56,745 bases of DNA from an uncultured Clostridia bacterium (GTDB taxonomy: Bacteria; Bacillota; Clostridia; Christensenellales; Borkfalkiaceae). The stretch lies in NCBI GenBank assembly GCA_947625025.1, contig CANQMQ010000010.1, positions 1 through 56,745 on the forward strand, read 5' to 3'. The position numbers and the translations under genes were made by a program. Position 1 is the stretch's first letter. Every line of letters starts with the position of its first letter. This document shows, one piece after another, positions 45,237-53,799 of the stretch. The notes beneath the pieces were generated by a model. It worked only from the letters and a program-made list of their open reading frames with translations. It made no database searches and had not been told where the DNA came from.

Positions 45237-47150
45237 ATGAAGGAACAATTCTTAAAAGTTGCGGCGGTCAGCCCCGCACTCAGAGTTGCGGACCCCGCCT
45301 TCAATGCAGGCAAAATCATAGAGACGATCGAAGCGCAGCATGAAAGGGGGACGGAGCTTTTGGTATTCCCCGAGCTCAGCATTTCGGGCTACACCTGCGG
45401 AGACCTCTTTTTGCAACAGGCCCTTCTCGATGGGTGCCTGAAGGCCTTAAAGCAAATCGCAACGGCCACGGAGAAGAGGAAGATGCTCGTCTTTGTGGGG
45501 CTCCCTCTCCTGCATCAGGGCAAGCTCTACAACTGCGCCGCGGCCCTCTCGGACGGAAAGGTTTTGGGCATCATTCCCAAGACCTATCTCCCCAACTACG
45601 GGGAATTTTACGAGGCCCGCTACTTCTCCTCCGCACCCGCGGAGGGCTGTTGGCACGCCCTCGATCGGAATGACGACTACGGCGCTTACTTTTCCGCCGA
45701 GCTCATCTTCCGTGACGAAAATTACCCCGATATCGCGGTGGGCTGTGAAATTTGCGAGGACCTCTGGGTGCCTGCTTCGCCCTCCGTGCGGCTTGCCGCA
45801 AAGGGGGCGACCGTCATTGTCAACCTCTCCGCCTCCAATGAGACGATCGGCAAGCGTGAGTACAGAAAGACCCTCCTCTCCGCGCAGTCGGGAAAGAACC
45901 TCTGCGGCTATGTATACAGCAGTGCGGGCGTGGGGGAATCCACCGCGGATACCATCTTTTCGGGCAACAACTTCGTCTACGAAAACGGCACCCTGCTCTC
46001 TGAAGCTGCGCCCTTCTCGGGAGAGGCGGCGGAGGCCGAAGTGGATGTCGGCTTCCTGCTCTCCGAGCGCAGAAAGGTGAGCACCTTCCACGCCGAGACG
46101 GGGGACGATTACGTAGAGGCCGCCTTCGTAACGGAAGGGGACCTCACCCTCCGAAAGGTAGACCCGATGCCCTTCGTCCCCGCGGATGCGGGGGAGCGCT
46201 GTGCGAGGGCGGAGCTCATTCTCTCCATACAGGCACAGGCGCTCGCAAGGCGCGTTTCCCAAATTCATGCGGATTCCGTCGTCCTCGGCGTCTCGGGGGG
46301 ATTAGATTCCACGCTCGCCCTCCTCGTCTGTTGCCGTGCCTTCGATCTCCTCCAAAAGGACCGCTTGGGGATATTGGCCTATACCATGCCCGGATTCGGC
46401 ACCACAAAAAGGACCAAGCGCAGTGCGGATCTCCTCATGGAGGCGCTCAGCGTCACCGCAAAGGCGGTACCCATTTCGAGGACGGTGCTCTCCCATTTTA
46501 AGGATATCGAGCACGACCCCGCCGTATGCGATACCACCTACGAGAACGCACAGGCGCGCTATCGCACGATGATTTTGATGGACGTTGCCAACAAGCACAA
46601 CGGCCTCGTGGTGGGCACGGGGGACCTCTCCGAACTCGCCCTCGGGTGGTGCACCTACAACGGCGACCACATGAGTATGTATGCCGTCAACGCGTCCGTT
46701 CCCAAGACGCTCGTGCGGTACCTCGTCGCCGCCGAAGCGCTCCGCCTCGGGGGAAGGGCAAAGAAGGTGCTCGAAGATATCCTCGGCACCGAGATCTCTC
46801 CCGAACTCCTGCCGCCCGATGCGGCGGGCAACATCGCCCAAAAGACGGAGGACCTCGTGGGCCCCTATGAGCTCAACGATTTCTATCTCCACTGCTTCCT
46901 GCGCCGCGGAGACCGCCCTTCCAAGACGCTCTACCTCGCCGAGCGGGCGTTTGCGGGCAAATACGATAGGGAGACCTTGAAGAAGTGGCTCATCCGCTTC
47001 TACCGCCGCTTCTTTAACGCGCAGTTCAAGCGGGATTGTGTGCCCAACGGCGTGAAGATAGGTTCCGTTTCGCTCTCGCCGCGGGCCGATTGGAGAATGC
47101 CTTCGGATGCTTCTGCCGCGCTGTATATTTCAGAGGCAGAGCAACTTTGA
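45237..47150 (+). CDS. nadE: Glutamine-dependent NAD+ synthetase
   Basis: The 637-residue protein joins an N-terminal nitrilase-type glutaminase (about 1-280; Glu in LLVFPELSISGY, catalytic Cys in VGCEICEDLW) to a C-terminal ATP-pyrophosphatase synthetase domain (GVSGGLDSTLALLV P-loop, about 350 onward). It amidates nicotinic acid adenine dinucleotide to NAD+ with glutamine as nitrogen donor. The start follows AAGGGAACCGGT, 24 bases after recA. With CinA (NMN recycling) nearby, two NAD-salvage activities lie in one run. Confidence 0.94.
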   Translation: MKEQFLKVAAVSPALRVADPAFNAGKIIETIEAQHERGTELLVFPELSISGYTCGDLFLQQALLDGCLKALKQIATATEKRKMLVFVGLPLLHQGKLYNCAAALSDGKVLGIIPKTYLPNYGEFYEARYFSSAPAEGCWHALDRNDDYGAYFSAELIFRDENYPDIAVGCEICEDLWVPASPSVRLAAKGATVIVNLSASNETIGKREYRKTLLSAQSGKNLCGYVYSSAGVGESTADTIFSGNNFVYENGTLLSEAAPFSGEAAEAEVDVGFLLSERRKVSTFHAETGDDYVEAAFVTEGDLTLRKVDPMPFVPADAGERCARAELILSIQAQALARRVSQIHADSVVLGVSGGLDSTLALLVCCRAFDLLQKDRLGILAYTMPGFGTTKRTKRSADLLMEALSVTAKAVPISRTVLSHFKDIEHDPAVCDTTYENAQARYRTMILMDVANKHNGLVVGTGDLSELALGWCTYNGDHMSMYAVNASVPKTLVRYLVAAEALRLGGRAKKVLEDILGTEISPELLPPDAAGNIAQKTEDLVGPYELNDFYLHCFLRRGDRPSKTLYLAERAFAGKYDRETLKKWLIRFYRRFFNAQFKRDCVPNGVKIGSVSLSPRADWRMPSDASAALYISEAEQL

Positions 47151-47203
47151 GGGCACCATGTCTGAATTCGTAATCAAAATTTGAAAAATTGGGGGTAATA
47201 CAA

Positions 47204-48553
47204 ATGGCGTTTCAAAAGGGATTTCGCTGGGGCGTTGCCACGGCTTCCTATCAAATCGAAGGCGGCGCGCACGAGGCAGATAAGGGCCTCAACGTGTGGG
47301 ATGTCGCCTCGGCAACCGAGGGCAGGATCTTCGAGGGGCACACGGCGGATGTCGGATGCGACCACTTCCATAAGGTGAAGGAGGATGTCGCCCTCTTAAA
47401 GGAGCTCGGCGTTAACGCTTACCGCTTCTCCATCAATTGGGCGCGGCTCATCCCGAGCGGCACCGGGAAGGTGAGTGAGGCGGGGAAGAACTTCTATTTG
47501 GAGCTTTTTAAGGAGCTCAAAGTTGCGGGCATCGAGCCGTGGGTCACCCTCTTCCATTGGGATTACCCCTATGCCCTCTATGAGCGGGGCGGCTGGCTCA
47601 ACGATGAGAGCTCGGATTGGTTTGCCGCCTACGCCAAGGTGTGCGCAGAGCTCTTCGGGGACTATGTAGACCACTTCATCCTCATCAATGAACCCGAATG
47701 CTTCGTGGGCCTCGGGCACTTTACGGCAGGGCATGCACCCTTCTTAAAGCTGTGCGTCCGCGATGTCGCCCACATCTCCCACAACGTCCTGCTCGCATGC
47801 GGCAAGGCGGAGAAGGCCATCCGCAAGGCGATAGCAAGGCCCGTGAAGATCGGTACGGCGCAGGCGTATTGGCCCGCCATTCCCGCGACCCATGAGGCAA
47901 AGGATGTGGAGATGGCACGGAAGGAGACCTTCACCTGCCATCACGATTTCGGCGGCATCGGGCTGTGGCTCGATCCCCTTCTCAAGGGGGAATACCCCGC
48001 CGATTACCTTGCATGGTTTGCGGAGAACGGCTTCGTACCCCCCGAAAAGGACATGGAAATCATCAGATCCCGCCTCGACTTCTGCGGCCTCAACACCTAT
48101 TCGGGCAATCCCGTGAAGGAAGAGGGCGGCAAAGCCGTATACATCACCCCTCCGCCCACCGTCCCCAAGACGGATATGCGCTGGAATGTGTACCCCGAAG
48201 TGTTCTACTACGGGCCCAAGTATATCTATGATCGGTACAATCTTCCCGTCGTCTACACCGAAAACGGCGTGGCACTTGCGGAGTGGAAGGACCTGAACGG
48301 AGAGATTTGCGATGATTCGCGCATCGACTTCTTGAAGCGGTACCTCCGTGAACTGTACAGGGCCGCCGATGAAATTCCCGTAGAGGGGTACTTCTATTGG
48401 ACGCTCTACGACAACTTTGAATGGACGGAAGGTTTCTCCAAGAAGTTCGGCCTCGTGCACTTCGACCCCGAAACCTTGGAGCGCACCCCCAAGAAGAGCG
48501 CCCGCTTCTTCCGCACCCTCGCGGAGACCAACGGGGAAGAGATTTGGAAGTAA
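47204..48553 (+). CDS. GH1 family beta-glycosidase (cytosolic)
   Basis: The 449-residue barrel protein has GH1 marks: FRWGVATASYQIEGG near the start, the acid/base Glu in LINEPECF and the nucleophile Glu in VYTENGVA. There is no signal peptide. The family cleaves beta-glucosides or phospho-beta-glucosides; no PTS gene is nearby, so plain beta-glucosidase action is more likely, but this is a guess. The ATG lies behind GGGGGTAATACAA. A strong terminator ends the unit. Confidence 0.92.
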   Translation: MAFQKGFRWGVATASYQIEGGAHEADKGLNVWDVASATEGRIFEGHTADVGCDHFHKVKEDVALLKELGVNAYRFSINWARLIPSGTGKVSEAGKNFYLELFKELKVAGIEPWVTLFHWDYPYALYERGGWLNDESSDWFAAYAKVCAELFGDYVDHFILINEPECFVGLGHFTAGHAPFLKLCVRDVAHISHNVLLACGKAEKAIRKAIARPVKIGTAQAYWPAIPATHEAKDVEMARKETFTCHHDFGGIGLWLDPLLKGEYPADYLAWFAENGFVPPEKDMEIIRSRLDFCGLNTYSGNPVKEEGGKAVYITPPPTVPKTDMRWNVYPEVFYYGPKYIYDRYNLPVVYTENGVALAEWKDLNGEICDDSRIDFLKRYLRELYRAADEIPVEGYFYWTLYDNFEWTEGFSKKFGLVHFDPETLERTPKKSARFFRTLAETNGEEIWK

Positions 48554-48571
48554 ATATGTTTACGGGATACT

Positions 48572-48606
48572 CCGCGGGCGGCAAGTGCCGCCCGCGGAAA
48601 TTTTTT
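48572..48606 (+). terminator. Intrinsic terminator after the GH1 gene
   Basis: CCGCGGGCGGCA and TGCCGCCCGCGG form a 12-bp stem with a 2-base loop, followed by AAATTTTTT. Confidence 0.88.
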
Positions 48607-48627
48607 ATAAAACTTTTCATAAACCGC

Positions 48628-48664
48628 TTGACAGGCGATACTATGCAATGTATAATATCATACA
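48628..48664 (+). promoter_or_regulatory. padR promoter with overlapping dyad
   Basis: TTGACA (48628-48633) and TATAAT (48651-48656) are 17 bases apart. TGTAT-N6-ATACA (48649-48664) spans the -10 and could be the PadR operator for autoregulation. Confidence 0.8.
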
Positions 48665-48677
48665 AAGAGGGGTGTAC

Positions 48678-48989
48678 ATGGATATCCAGATGAAAAAGGG
48701 GCTGCTCGATGTATGCGTACTCGCGCTCCTTGATAGGGGGGATTCTTACGGCTACGAGCTCGTGACCGAGCTTAGTAAACTTGTAGCCGTCTCCGAATCG
48801 ACGCTGTATCCCATCCTCAAGCGGTTGGAAGCGGGGGGAATGCTTACGACGTACACGTGCGAACACGGCGGGCGGCTCCGTCGGTACTACCGCATCACCC
48901 AAACGGGGAAGGGGCGGCTCGGGCAGTTCGAAGCGGAGTGGGCGGAACTGCAGAAGGTCCACGATTTCATTACGGGAGGCAAGAAATGA
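48678..48989 (+). CDS. PadR-family transcriptional regulator
   Basis: The 103-residue protein is a minimal PadR: KKGLLDVCVLALLDRGDSYGYEL, ESTLYPILKRLEAGG as recognition helix and a wing with RRYYRITQTGKGRL. The ATG is 10 bases after GAGGGG. It overlaps the next gene by ATGA. PadR paired with a DUF1700 protein is a very common envelope-stress style unit in Bacillota, with PadR as the repressor. Confidence 0.93.
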   Translation: MDIQMKKGLLDVCVLALLDRGDSYGYELVTELSKLVAVSESTLYPILKRLEAGGMLTTYTCEHGGRLRRYYRITQTGKGRLGQFEAEWAELQKVHDFITGGKK

Positions 48990-50479
48990 CGAAGCAGAAG
49001 TATCTGAAGAAACTCGGGAAAGCCCTCAAGGGCGTTCCTTCACGGGAGCGGGAAGATCTTGTCGCCTATTACGATGAGCTCATCGAGGACCGCTTGGAGC
49101 AGGGCAAGTCCACGCGCAGGGTCTTTTCAGAGCTCGAAGCGCCCGAAGTCGTGGCGGAGAACTACCTCCGTGAACGGGTGCAAGAAAGTGACTTTAATGA
49201 AAAACGGGGGTACCATGCCCGAAACGGAAACGGATTTTTGCGCTTTCTCGGCGGGATTTTTGCCGTCCTTTTCAGCATCGTCCTCGTGCTTCTCATTGTC
49301 TTGTTTGCGCTCACGGCGTTGGGGCTTGCGGCAGCAGGCGTCTATGTGTTCGCCATCTCCTTCGGGCTGCTCTTTGACGGCCATGTGGCCCTTTTCTTCG
49401 CGCAGTGGGGCATCGCATTCGGGGTGTTCGCTCTCGGGATGTTCTTCGAAGTCGTAACCGTAGCCCTCGCCAAGGGGTTTGGCGGCATGTGGCGGGCGGT
49501 TTCGGGAAGAGAAAAGCGGGAAAAACCCGTGCGCAAGGGGGCAAAACGCACCCTGATTGCGGGCTGTGCGGTGCTTCTCGGCGGCGCGCTCATGTTTACG
49601 GTCTCCTTCGGCGCTCTCGGGTTTGATTCCAAAAATCTCGGCGTCACGGAGGGGCTCACCGTCCACGAGGAAGTGCTCGAAATCACCGATGCAGTCACCC
49701 TCGAGGTGGATAATTTCACGGTTACGGTGAAGCAGTCTGAGGATGAGAAGTGCACCCTCGTCTACCGCGATTTTTCAGACAGCCCGCAGACCTTTTTCTT
49801 TACGGATGGGAAGGCCGTGCTCGGCGGAAAGAGCGACGGTATCTCGGTCATGGGTGCCTCGGTTGACCTCCAATGGCGGTACGGATTGCTCATCGGCGTC
49901 GCCGCGGGCGAGTTGCAACGGGCGGAACTTTATCTCCCCGCCTCCTTCTCGGGCGAGCTCAACGTATCCGTTCAGAACGGCGTGCTGTCCGTTTCGGATA
50001 TGGCGCTGAAGAGCATCAGCTTCAGCACCACCAACGGCGTAATTTCGATGAAGAATATCGTTTCCGAGGCCGTATCGGCGACGACGGTGAACGGTGCCGT
50101 CACACTGCAAAATATCACGGCCGCGAGCGTCGGGGCAGAGACGACCAACGGCGCGGTCAAATTCAACAATGTTACGGCAGAGACGGTCACTGCGGAGGTA
50201 AAAACCGGTGCGATCAATTTGAAAGATGTCGCATGCACGCGCGTACACGCCTCCACGAGCACCGGCAAGATTTCGCTTGAAGATCTCCGCGCCGACTCCA
50301 TCTTTTTGCATACGAGTACGGGAGACGTTGCAGGGACGGTTTCGGGCAAAGAGGAGGAGTATTCCGTCACAGCTTCGGTCGCCACGGGCAGCTGCAATTT
50401 ACAAAACCGCACGGGCGGCTCCAAACAGCTTGACGTCCGCGTCTCCACCGGCTCCGTCAACATCAAGTTTGTGGAATAG
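48986..50479 (+). CDS. DUF1700/DUF4097 membrane protein
   Basis: The 497-residue protein starts inside the padR stop codon behind GGGAGGC. Residues about 1-75 are the DUF1700 (HAAS-like) helical domain (MTKQKYLKKLGKALKGVP, ELEAPEVVAENYL). Four or so membrane helices follow (about 85-215). The outer half (about 225-497) is a DUF4097-type beta-helix with repeating phrases (SATTVNGAVTLQNI, AETTNGAVKFNNV). The outer part presumably senses or shields the envelope, while the inner part links to the PadR regulator. Confidence 0.88.
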   Translation: MTKQKYLKKLGKALKGVPSREREDLVAYYDELIEDRLEQGKSTRRVFSELEAPEVVAENYLRERVQESDFNEKRGYHARNGNGFLRFLGGIFAVLFSIVLVLLIVLFALTALGLAAAGVYVFAISFGLLFDGHVALFFAQWGIAFGVFALGMFFEVVTVALAKGFGGMWRAVSGREKREKPVRKGAKRTLIAGCAVLLGGALMFTVSFGALGFDSKNLGVTEGLTVHEEVLEITDAVTLEVDNFTVTVKQSEDEKCTLVYRDFSDSPQTFFFTDGKAVLGGKSDGISVMGASVDLQWRYGLLIGVAAGELQRAELYLPASFSGELNVSVQNGVLSVSDMALKSISFSTTNGVISMKNIVSEAVSATTVNGAVTLQNITAASVGAETTNGAVKFNNVTAETVTAEVKTGAINLKDVACTRVHASTSTGKISLEDLRADSIFLHTSTGDVAGTVSGKEEEYSVTASVATGSCNLQNRTGGSKQLDVRVSTGSVNIKFVE

Positions 50480-50524
50480 TAAAGCATATCGTTTTTAGAA
50501 TATAATATAAATAGGAATACGGAG

Positions 50525-50558
50525 TGCCCCGCGGGCGGTATCTACCGCCCGCGGGGCA
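50525..50558 (+). terminator. Strong hairpin after the DUF4097 gene
   Basis: A 16-bp perfect stem (TGCCCCGCGGGCGGTA and its complement) with a 2-base loop is followed by an A-run then TTTTT. Its core CCGCGGGCGG is the same as in the terminator at 48572. Confidence 0.8.
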
Positions 50559-50616
50559 TAGAAAAAATTTTTAGTTCGCAATGGCTAACTTTTTTTGGAA
50601 AAGTGCCGAAAAACAG

Positions 50617-50645
50617 TTGACAACGGTAATTGCAAGTGATAGAAT
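50617..50645 (+). promoter_or_regulatory. Promoter of the feo operon
   Basis: TTGACA (50617-50622) and TAGAAT (50640-50645) are 17 bases apart. Transcription would start at about 50652, on the central dyad, giving a leader of about 88 bases. Confidence 0.8.
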
Positions 50646-50671
50646 ATGGATAGTTCGCAGATGCGAACTGA

Positions 50672-50697
50672 CTTCCGCAGGAGGCGGAAGATTTTTT
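50672..50697 (+). terminator. Attenuator-like hairpin in the feo leader
   Basis: CTTCCGC and GCGGAAG form a 7-bp stem with an AGGAG loop, followed by ATTTTTT. It lies inside the leader, about 42 bases before the first feoA codon, so transcription must pass it to express the operon. Confidence 0.65.
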
Positions 50698-50739
50698 GAA
50701 GGTACGGTTCGCAATAGCGAACTCATAAGGAGATTTGTT

Positions 50740-50952
50740 ATGCCGCTTTTGCTTGCACCTGTAGGTCAGGAAGTAAAAATCGTCAAGATCGTTGCGGACG
50801 ACAAGACCAAGAAGCACCTCTCCAACTTGGGGGTGCTCGTTGAGGGAACCATCACCGTCCTCTCCACAAGTGGGGGGAGTGCGGTCTGCCGCGTCAAGGA
50901 TGGGCGGCTTGCCCTCGATAGGATGGTGGCGTCCCGCATCTATGTGGCGTAA
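50740..50952 (+). CDS. feoA: FeoA-domain protein (first copy)
   Basis: The 70-residue protein is one SH3-like FeoA domain (LLLAPVGQEVKIVKIVADD, HLSNLGVLVEGTITVLS). FeoA helps FeoB import ferrous iron, probably by binding its cytosolic side. The start follows AAGGAG. It is followed after 18 bases by a second FeoA gene; tandem FeoA genes before FeoB are common in clostridia. Confidence 0.9.
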   Translation: MPLLLAPVGQEVKIVKIVADDKTKKHLSNLGVLVEGTITVLSTSGGSAVCRVKDGRLALDRMVASRIYVA

Positions 50953-50970
50953 GAAATCGGAGGTGTCAAT

Positions 50971-51207
50971 ATGGAAACCAAGCCCTTAAGCGCGTTTGCG
51001 ATCGGGGAGACGGGCACCGTCAAAGCGGTCGCAGGCGAGGGAAGGCTTCGCCGCCGTCTCTTCGATATGGGGGTAACCCCGGGCGCGCAGATCATGCTCC
51101 GCAAGAAGGCACCCCTCGGAGATCCGTTCGAGGTCACCATTCGCGGCTACGAACTCACCCTCAGAAAGAGTGAGGCGGATCTCGTCACGATGGAGGTGGG
51201 CAAATGA
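50971..51207 (+). CDS. feoA: FeoA-domain protein (second copy)
   Basis: The 78-residue protein is a more typical FeoA (LSAFAIGETGTVKAVAGEG, RLFDMGVTPGAQIMLRKKAPLGDPFEVTIRGYELTLRKSEA). The start is behind CGGAGG. Its stop overlaps the feoB start, so the two are translationally coupled. Compared with the first copy it keeps the family's glycine and proline pattern better. Confidence 0.92.
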   Translation: METKPLSAFAIGETGTVKAVAGEGRLRRRLFDMGVTPGAQIMLRKKAPLGDPFEVTIRGYELTLRKSEADLVTMEVGK

Positions 51208-53567
51208 TGAAATTTGCTTTGGCGGGCAACCCCAACTGCGGCAAGACCACCCTCTTCAACCTGCTCACGGGTTCGACGGCATACGTCGGAAATTGGCCCG
51301 GAGTCACGGTCGATAAGCGGGAGGGGACCTATAAGAGAGGGGAAGAGCCCGTAAAGATCGTAGACCTTCCCGGCATCTACTCCCTCTCCCCGTACACGCC
51401 CGAAGAGGTCATATCGCGCAACTTCATCCTCGATGAGAAGCCCGAATGCGTCATTAACATCGTGGATGCCACCAACTTGGAGCGCAACCTCTACCTCACC
51501 ACCCAGCTCATGGAAATCGACGTCCCCATGGTGATCGCCCTCAACATGATGGATGCGGTCGAGAAGAACGGGGACGAGATCGATGCAAAGGAGCTCGAAG
51601 AAAAGATCGGGATCCCCGTCGTATCCATCTCCGCCCTCAAGAATACGGGCATCAAGGAACTCATGGATAGGGCGATCGCGGTAGCCAAAAAGGGGAGAGA
51701 GGGGGTGACTGTCCTCCACGATTCCCCGCTCGCCCACCTCGTGCGCGATGTTTCCATCGCCCTCAAGGCGGCGAAGGTCGATGCACCCCTCTTCCATGCG
51801 GTGAAACTCGCCGAAATGGATGAAATCGAAGTCAAGATGCACCCCGAACTCGTGGGCATGGTGGATGAATTCAAGGCAACCTTCGAAGATTCCACCTTCG
51901 GGGACGACCTCGAGGCCGTGGTGGCCGATGCCCGTTACCGTTACATCTCCGCCAACTATTCGGCGGCGTACCGCAGAAAGGAGAAGCGGGAGAAGCTCAC
52001 GAGAAGCGATAGGGCGGATAAAATTATCACCAACAAGTGGCTCGGGATCCCCATCTTCATCGTCATTCTCTTCTGCATCTTCCACCTCACCTTCTCGGAG
52101 GATTTCCTCTACATCGGGGCATGGGCATCGCTCGGAAGCGGGCTTCCCACCTTGGAGGACCTCGGCTACGATATGGGGAATGCGGGTGTCACCCTGCTTG
52201 CCTGTTTCTACGATGGGGCAATTTTCTCCCCGGGCGTTATCATCACGAATATATGGACGTGGATGCTCGATTGGGTAGCCGAACTCCTCGGATTGATTAC
52301 GGAAAATGCGCCGCTGTGGGTCGGAAGCTTCATCGGTGACGGCATTTGGGGAGGGCTCTCCGCCGTACTCGGCTTCCTGCCCCAGATCCTCACCCTCTTC
52401 CTCTTCTTCTCCATCCTGGAGGATTCGGGTTACATGGCCCGCGTCGCCTTCATTATGGATCGAATTTTCCGCCGCTTCGGGCTCTCGGGCAGGGCATTTA
52501 TGCCCATGATCATGGGCTTCGGCTGTTCGCTTCCCGCGATGATCAACACCCGTACGCTCGCAGACGACAGGGAGCGTACCGCCACCATCCGCGTCATTCC
52601 GATGTTTTCCTGCGGGGCGAAGCTTCCCATCCTCACTGCCATTGCGGGCGGCATCGTTACCTACTTCGGCGTCGGCAATGCAGACCTCATCACCTTTGGG
52701 ATGTACCTCGTGGGCATCGTAACCGCCATCGTATGCGTCATTCTGATGCGGAATACCACCATGCGCGGCGATGTGCCCCCCTTCATCATGGAGCTCCCGC
52801 CCTATCACCTCCCCCTCTTCAAGGGGCTGATGATCCACCTGTGGGATAAGACCAAGCACTTCGTGAAGAAGGCGTTTACCATCATCTTTGCCTCCACCAT
52901 CGTCGTGTGGTTCCTCTCCAACTTCTCGTGGAGTTGGCAGTTCCTGCCCGAAGAAATTGAGGTGGAAGGGGAGGCCGTTCTCGTCAACCTGCATACGGAC
53001 CGCAGCATCTTGGGCTCGCTCGGCATGCTCATTCAGCCGCTCTTCACGCCGCTCGGCTTCGGTTCCCAACTCTCGGCATTCGGGTGGGTATTCGCCGTCG
53101 CCGCCATCACGGGGCTCATCGCAAAGGAGAACGTGATTGCTACCTTCGGCACCCTCGCCGCATGCGTTGCGGGGCAGTATATCGCAACGGAGGACGGCGT
53201 CGCCGAAGCCGTTACCATGATACAGGCCACGGGCATCACCATCCCCGCACTCATTGCCTTCATCGCATTCAATATGGTTACCATTCCCTGCTTCGCCGCA
53301 TGCGCTACGGCACGGGCGGAGCTCCCCGAGGGCAAGTTCAAGTGGACGCTCCTCTTCTGGATCGTCACCTCCTACATCGCGGGCACCATCATCTATCTCG
53401 TGGGCTCGTGGTGGTGGACGGTATTCCCCATCCTCGCGGTGATAGCAGTTGCCATCGTTCTCATCTACTTCTGGAATAAAAAACACCCCGCCATGAAAGA
53501 CGAGGTACCCATGTCTGAAGAGGAGCCGCTAAAAGAAGTTGCGGCTGCCGATAAGGAGGAGCCATGA
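51204..53567 (+). CDS. feoB: Ferrous iron transport protein FeoB
   Basis: The 787-residue protein has an N-terminal G domain (G1 GNPNCGKTT, G2 region VGNWPGVTVDKREG, G3 DLPGIYSLSP, G4 NMMD), a helical spacer, and a membrane domain with two Gate (nucleoside-recognition) blocks, including FMPMIMGFGCSLPAM. It imports Fe2+ across the inner membrane under GTPase control. The start is one of two adjacent ATGs, the first overlapping the feoA stop. The operon ends with a small Cys-rich gene. Confidence 0.96.
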   Translation: MMKFALAGNPNCGKTTLFNLLTGSTAYVGNWPGVTVDKREGTYKRGEEPVKIVDLPGIYSLSPYTPEEVISRNFILDEKPECVINIVDATNLERNLYLTTQLMEIDVPMVIALNMMDAVEKNGDEIDAKELEEKIGIPVVSISALKNTGIKELMDRAIAVAKKGREGVTVLHDSPLAHLVRDVSIALKAAKVDAPLFHAVKLAEMDEIEVKMHPELVGMVDEFKATFEDSTFGDDLEAVVADARYRYISANYSAAYRRKEKREKLTRSDRADKIITNKWLGIPIFIVILFCIFHLTFSEDFLYIGAWASLGSGLPTLEDLGYDMGNAGVTLLACFYDGAIFSPGVIITNIWTWMLDWVAELLGLITENAPLWVGSFIGDGIWGGLSAVLGFLPQILTLFLFFSILEDSGYMARVAFIMDRIFRRFGLSGRAFMPMIMGFGCSLPAMINTRTLADDRERTATIRVIPMFSCGAKLPILTAIAGGIVTYFGVGNADLITFGMYLVGIVTAIVCVILMRNTTMRGDVPPFIMELPPYHLPLFKGLMIHLWDKTKHFVKKAFTIIFASTIVVWFLSNFSWSWQFLPEEIEVEGEAVLVNLHTDRSILGSLGMLIQPLFTPLGFGSQLSAFGWVFAVAAITGLIAKENVIATFGTLAACVAGQYIATEDGVAEAVTMIQATGITIPALIAFIAFNMVTIPCFAACATARAELPEGKFKWTLLFWIVTSYIAGTIIYLVGSWWWTVFPILAVIAVAIVLIYFWNKKHPAMKDEVPMSEEEPLKEVAAADKEEP

Positions 53568-53722
53568 GCTGGTGGGAAATTCTGCTCATCATCGGGGCGG
53601 CGGCGTTCGTCGTCGCCGTGATCGCAGGGGCGATCATCCGCAAGAAGCAGGGCAAGAGTTCATGCGATTGCTGTAACTGCGCCGGCTGTTCCAAGTGCCA
53701 AACCCGTAGCCAAAAGAAATAA
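53564..53722 (+). CDS. FeoB-associated Cys-rich small membrane protein
   Basis: The 52-residue protein begins in the feoB stop codon (ATGA overlap) behind AAGGAGGAG. One N-terminal membrane helix (MSWWEILLIIGAAAFVVAVI) is followed by basic residues and six cysteines in a short tail (SSCDCCNCAGCSKC). It fits the FeoB-associated Cys-rich family that follows feoB in many Bacillota, thought to bind iron or hold a cluster at the membrane face. Its function is not established. Confidence 0.85.
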   Translation: MSWWEILLIIGAAAFVVAVIAGAIIRKKQGKSSCDCCNCAGCSKCQTRSQKK

Positions 53723-53753
53723 CGCTCACAAACAAATCTCCATAAATCTTCGT

Positions 53754-53790
53754 AACCCCCGTGCGCACTGCGTACGGGGGTTACGGTTTT
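53754..53790 (+). terminator. Intrinsic terminator of the feo operon
   Basis: AACCCCCGTGCG and CGTACGGGGGTT form a 12-bp stem (one G-U) with a 5-base loop, followed by ACGGTTTT. It lies between convergent genes and may serve both. Confidence 0.82.
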
Positions 53791-53799
53791 ATAGAAGTT

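Larger units (their letters stand above)
50573..50723. promoter_or_regulatory. Three copies of an AGTTCGCA-type operator around the feo promoter
   Basis: The dyads are AGTTCGCAATGGCTAACT (50573-50590, imperfect), AGTTCGCAGATGCGAACT (50652-50669, perfect, at the transcription start) and GGTTCGCAATAGCGAACT (50706-50723). A DtxR/MntR-type iron regulator is a plausible ligand, given the downstream feo genes; that is inference. Confidence 0.65.

Noticed and set aside
43014-45248. Minus-strand open frame of 744 codons opposite cinA and recA
   Set aside because: It covers two conserved housekeeping genes and has no family match; the openness follows from GC-rich codon use.
51147-53486. Minus-strand open frame of 779 codons opposite feoB
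   Set aside because: It is a shadow of feoB, without ribosome site or motif.
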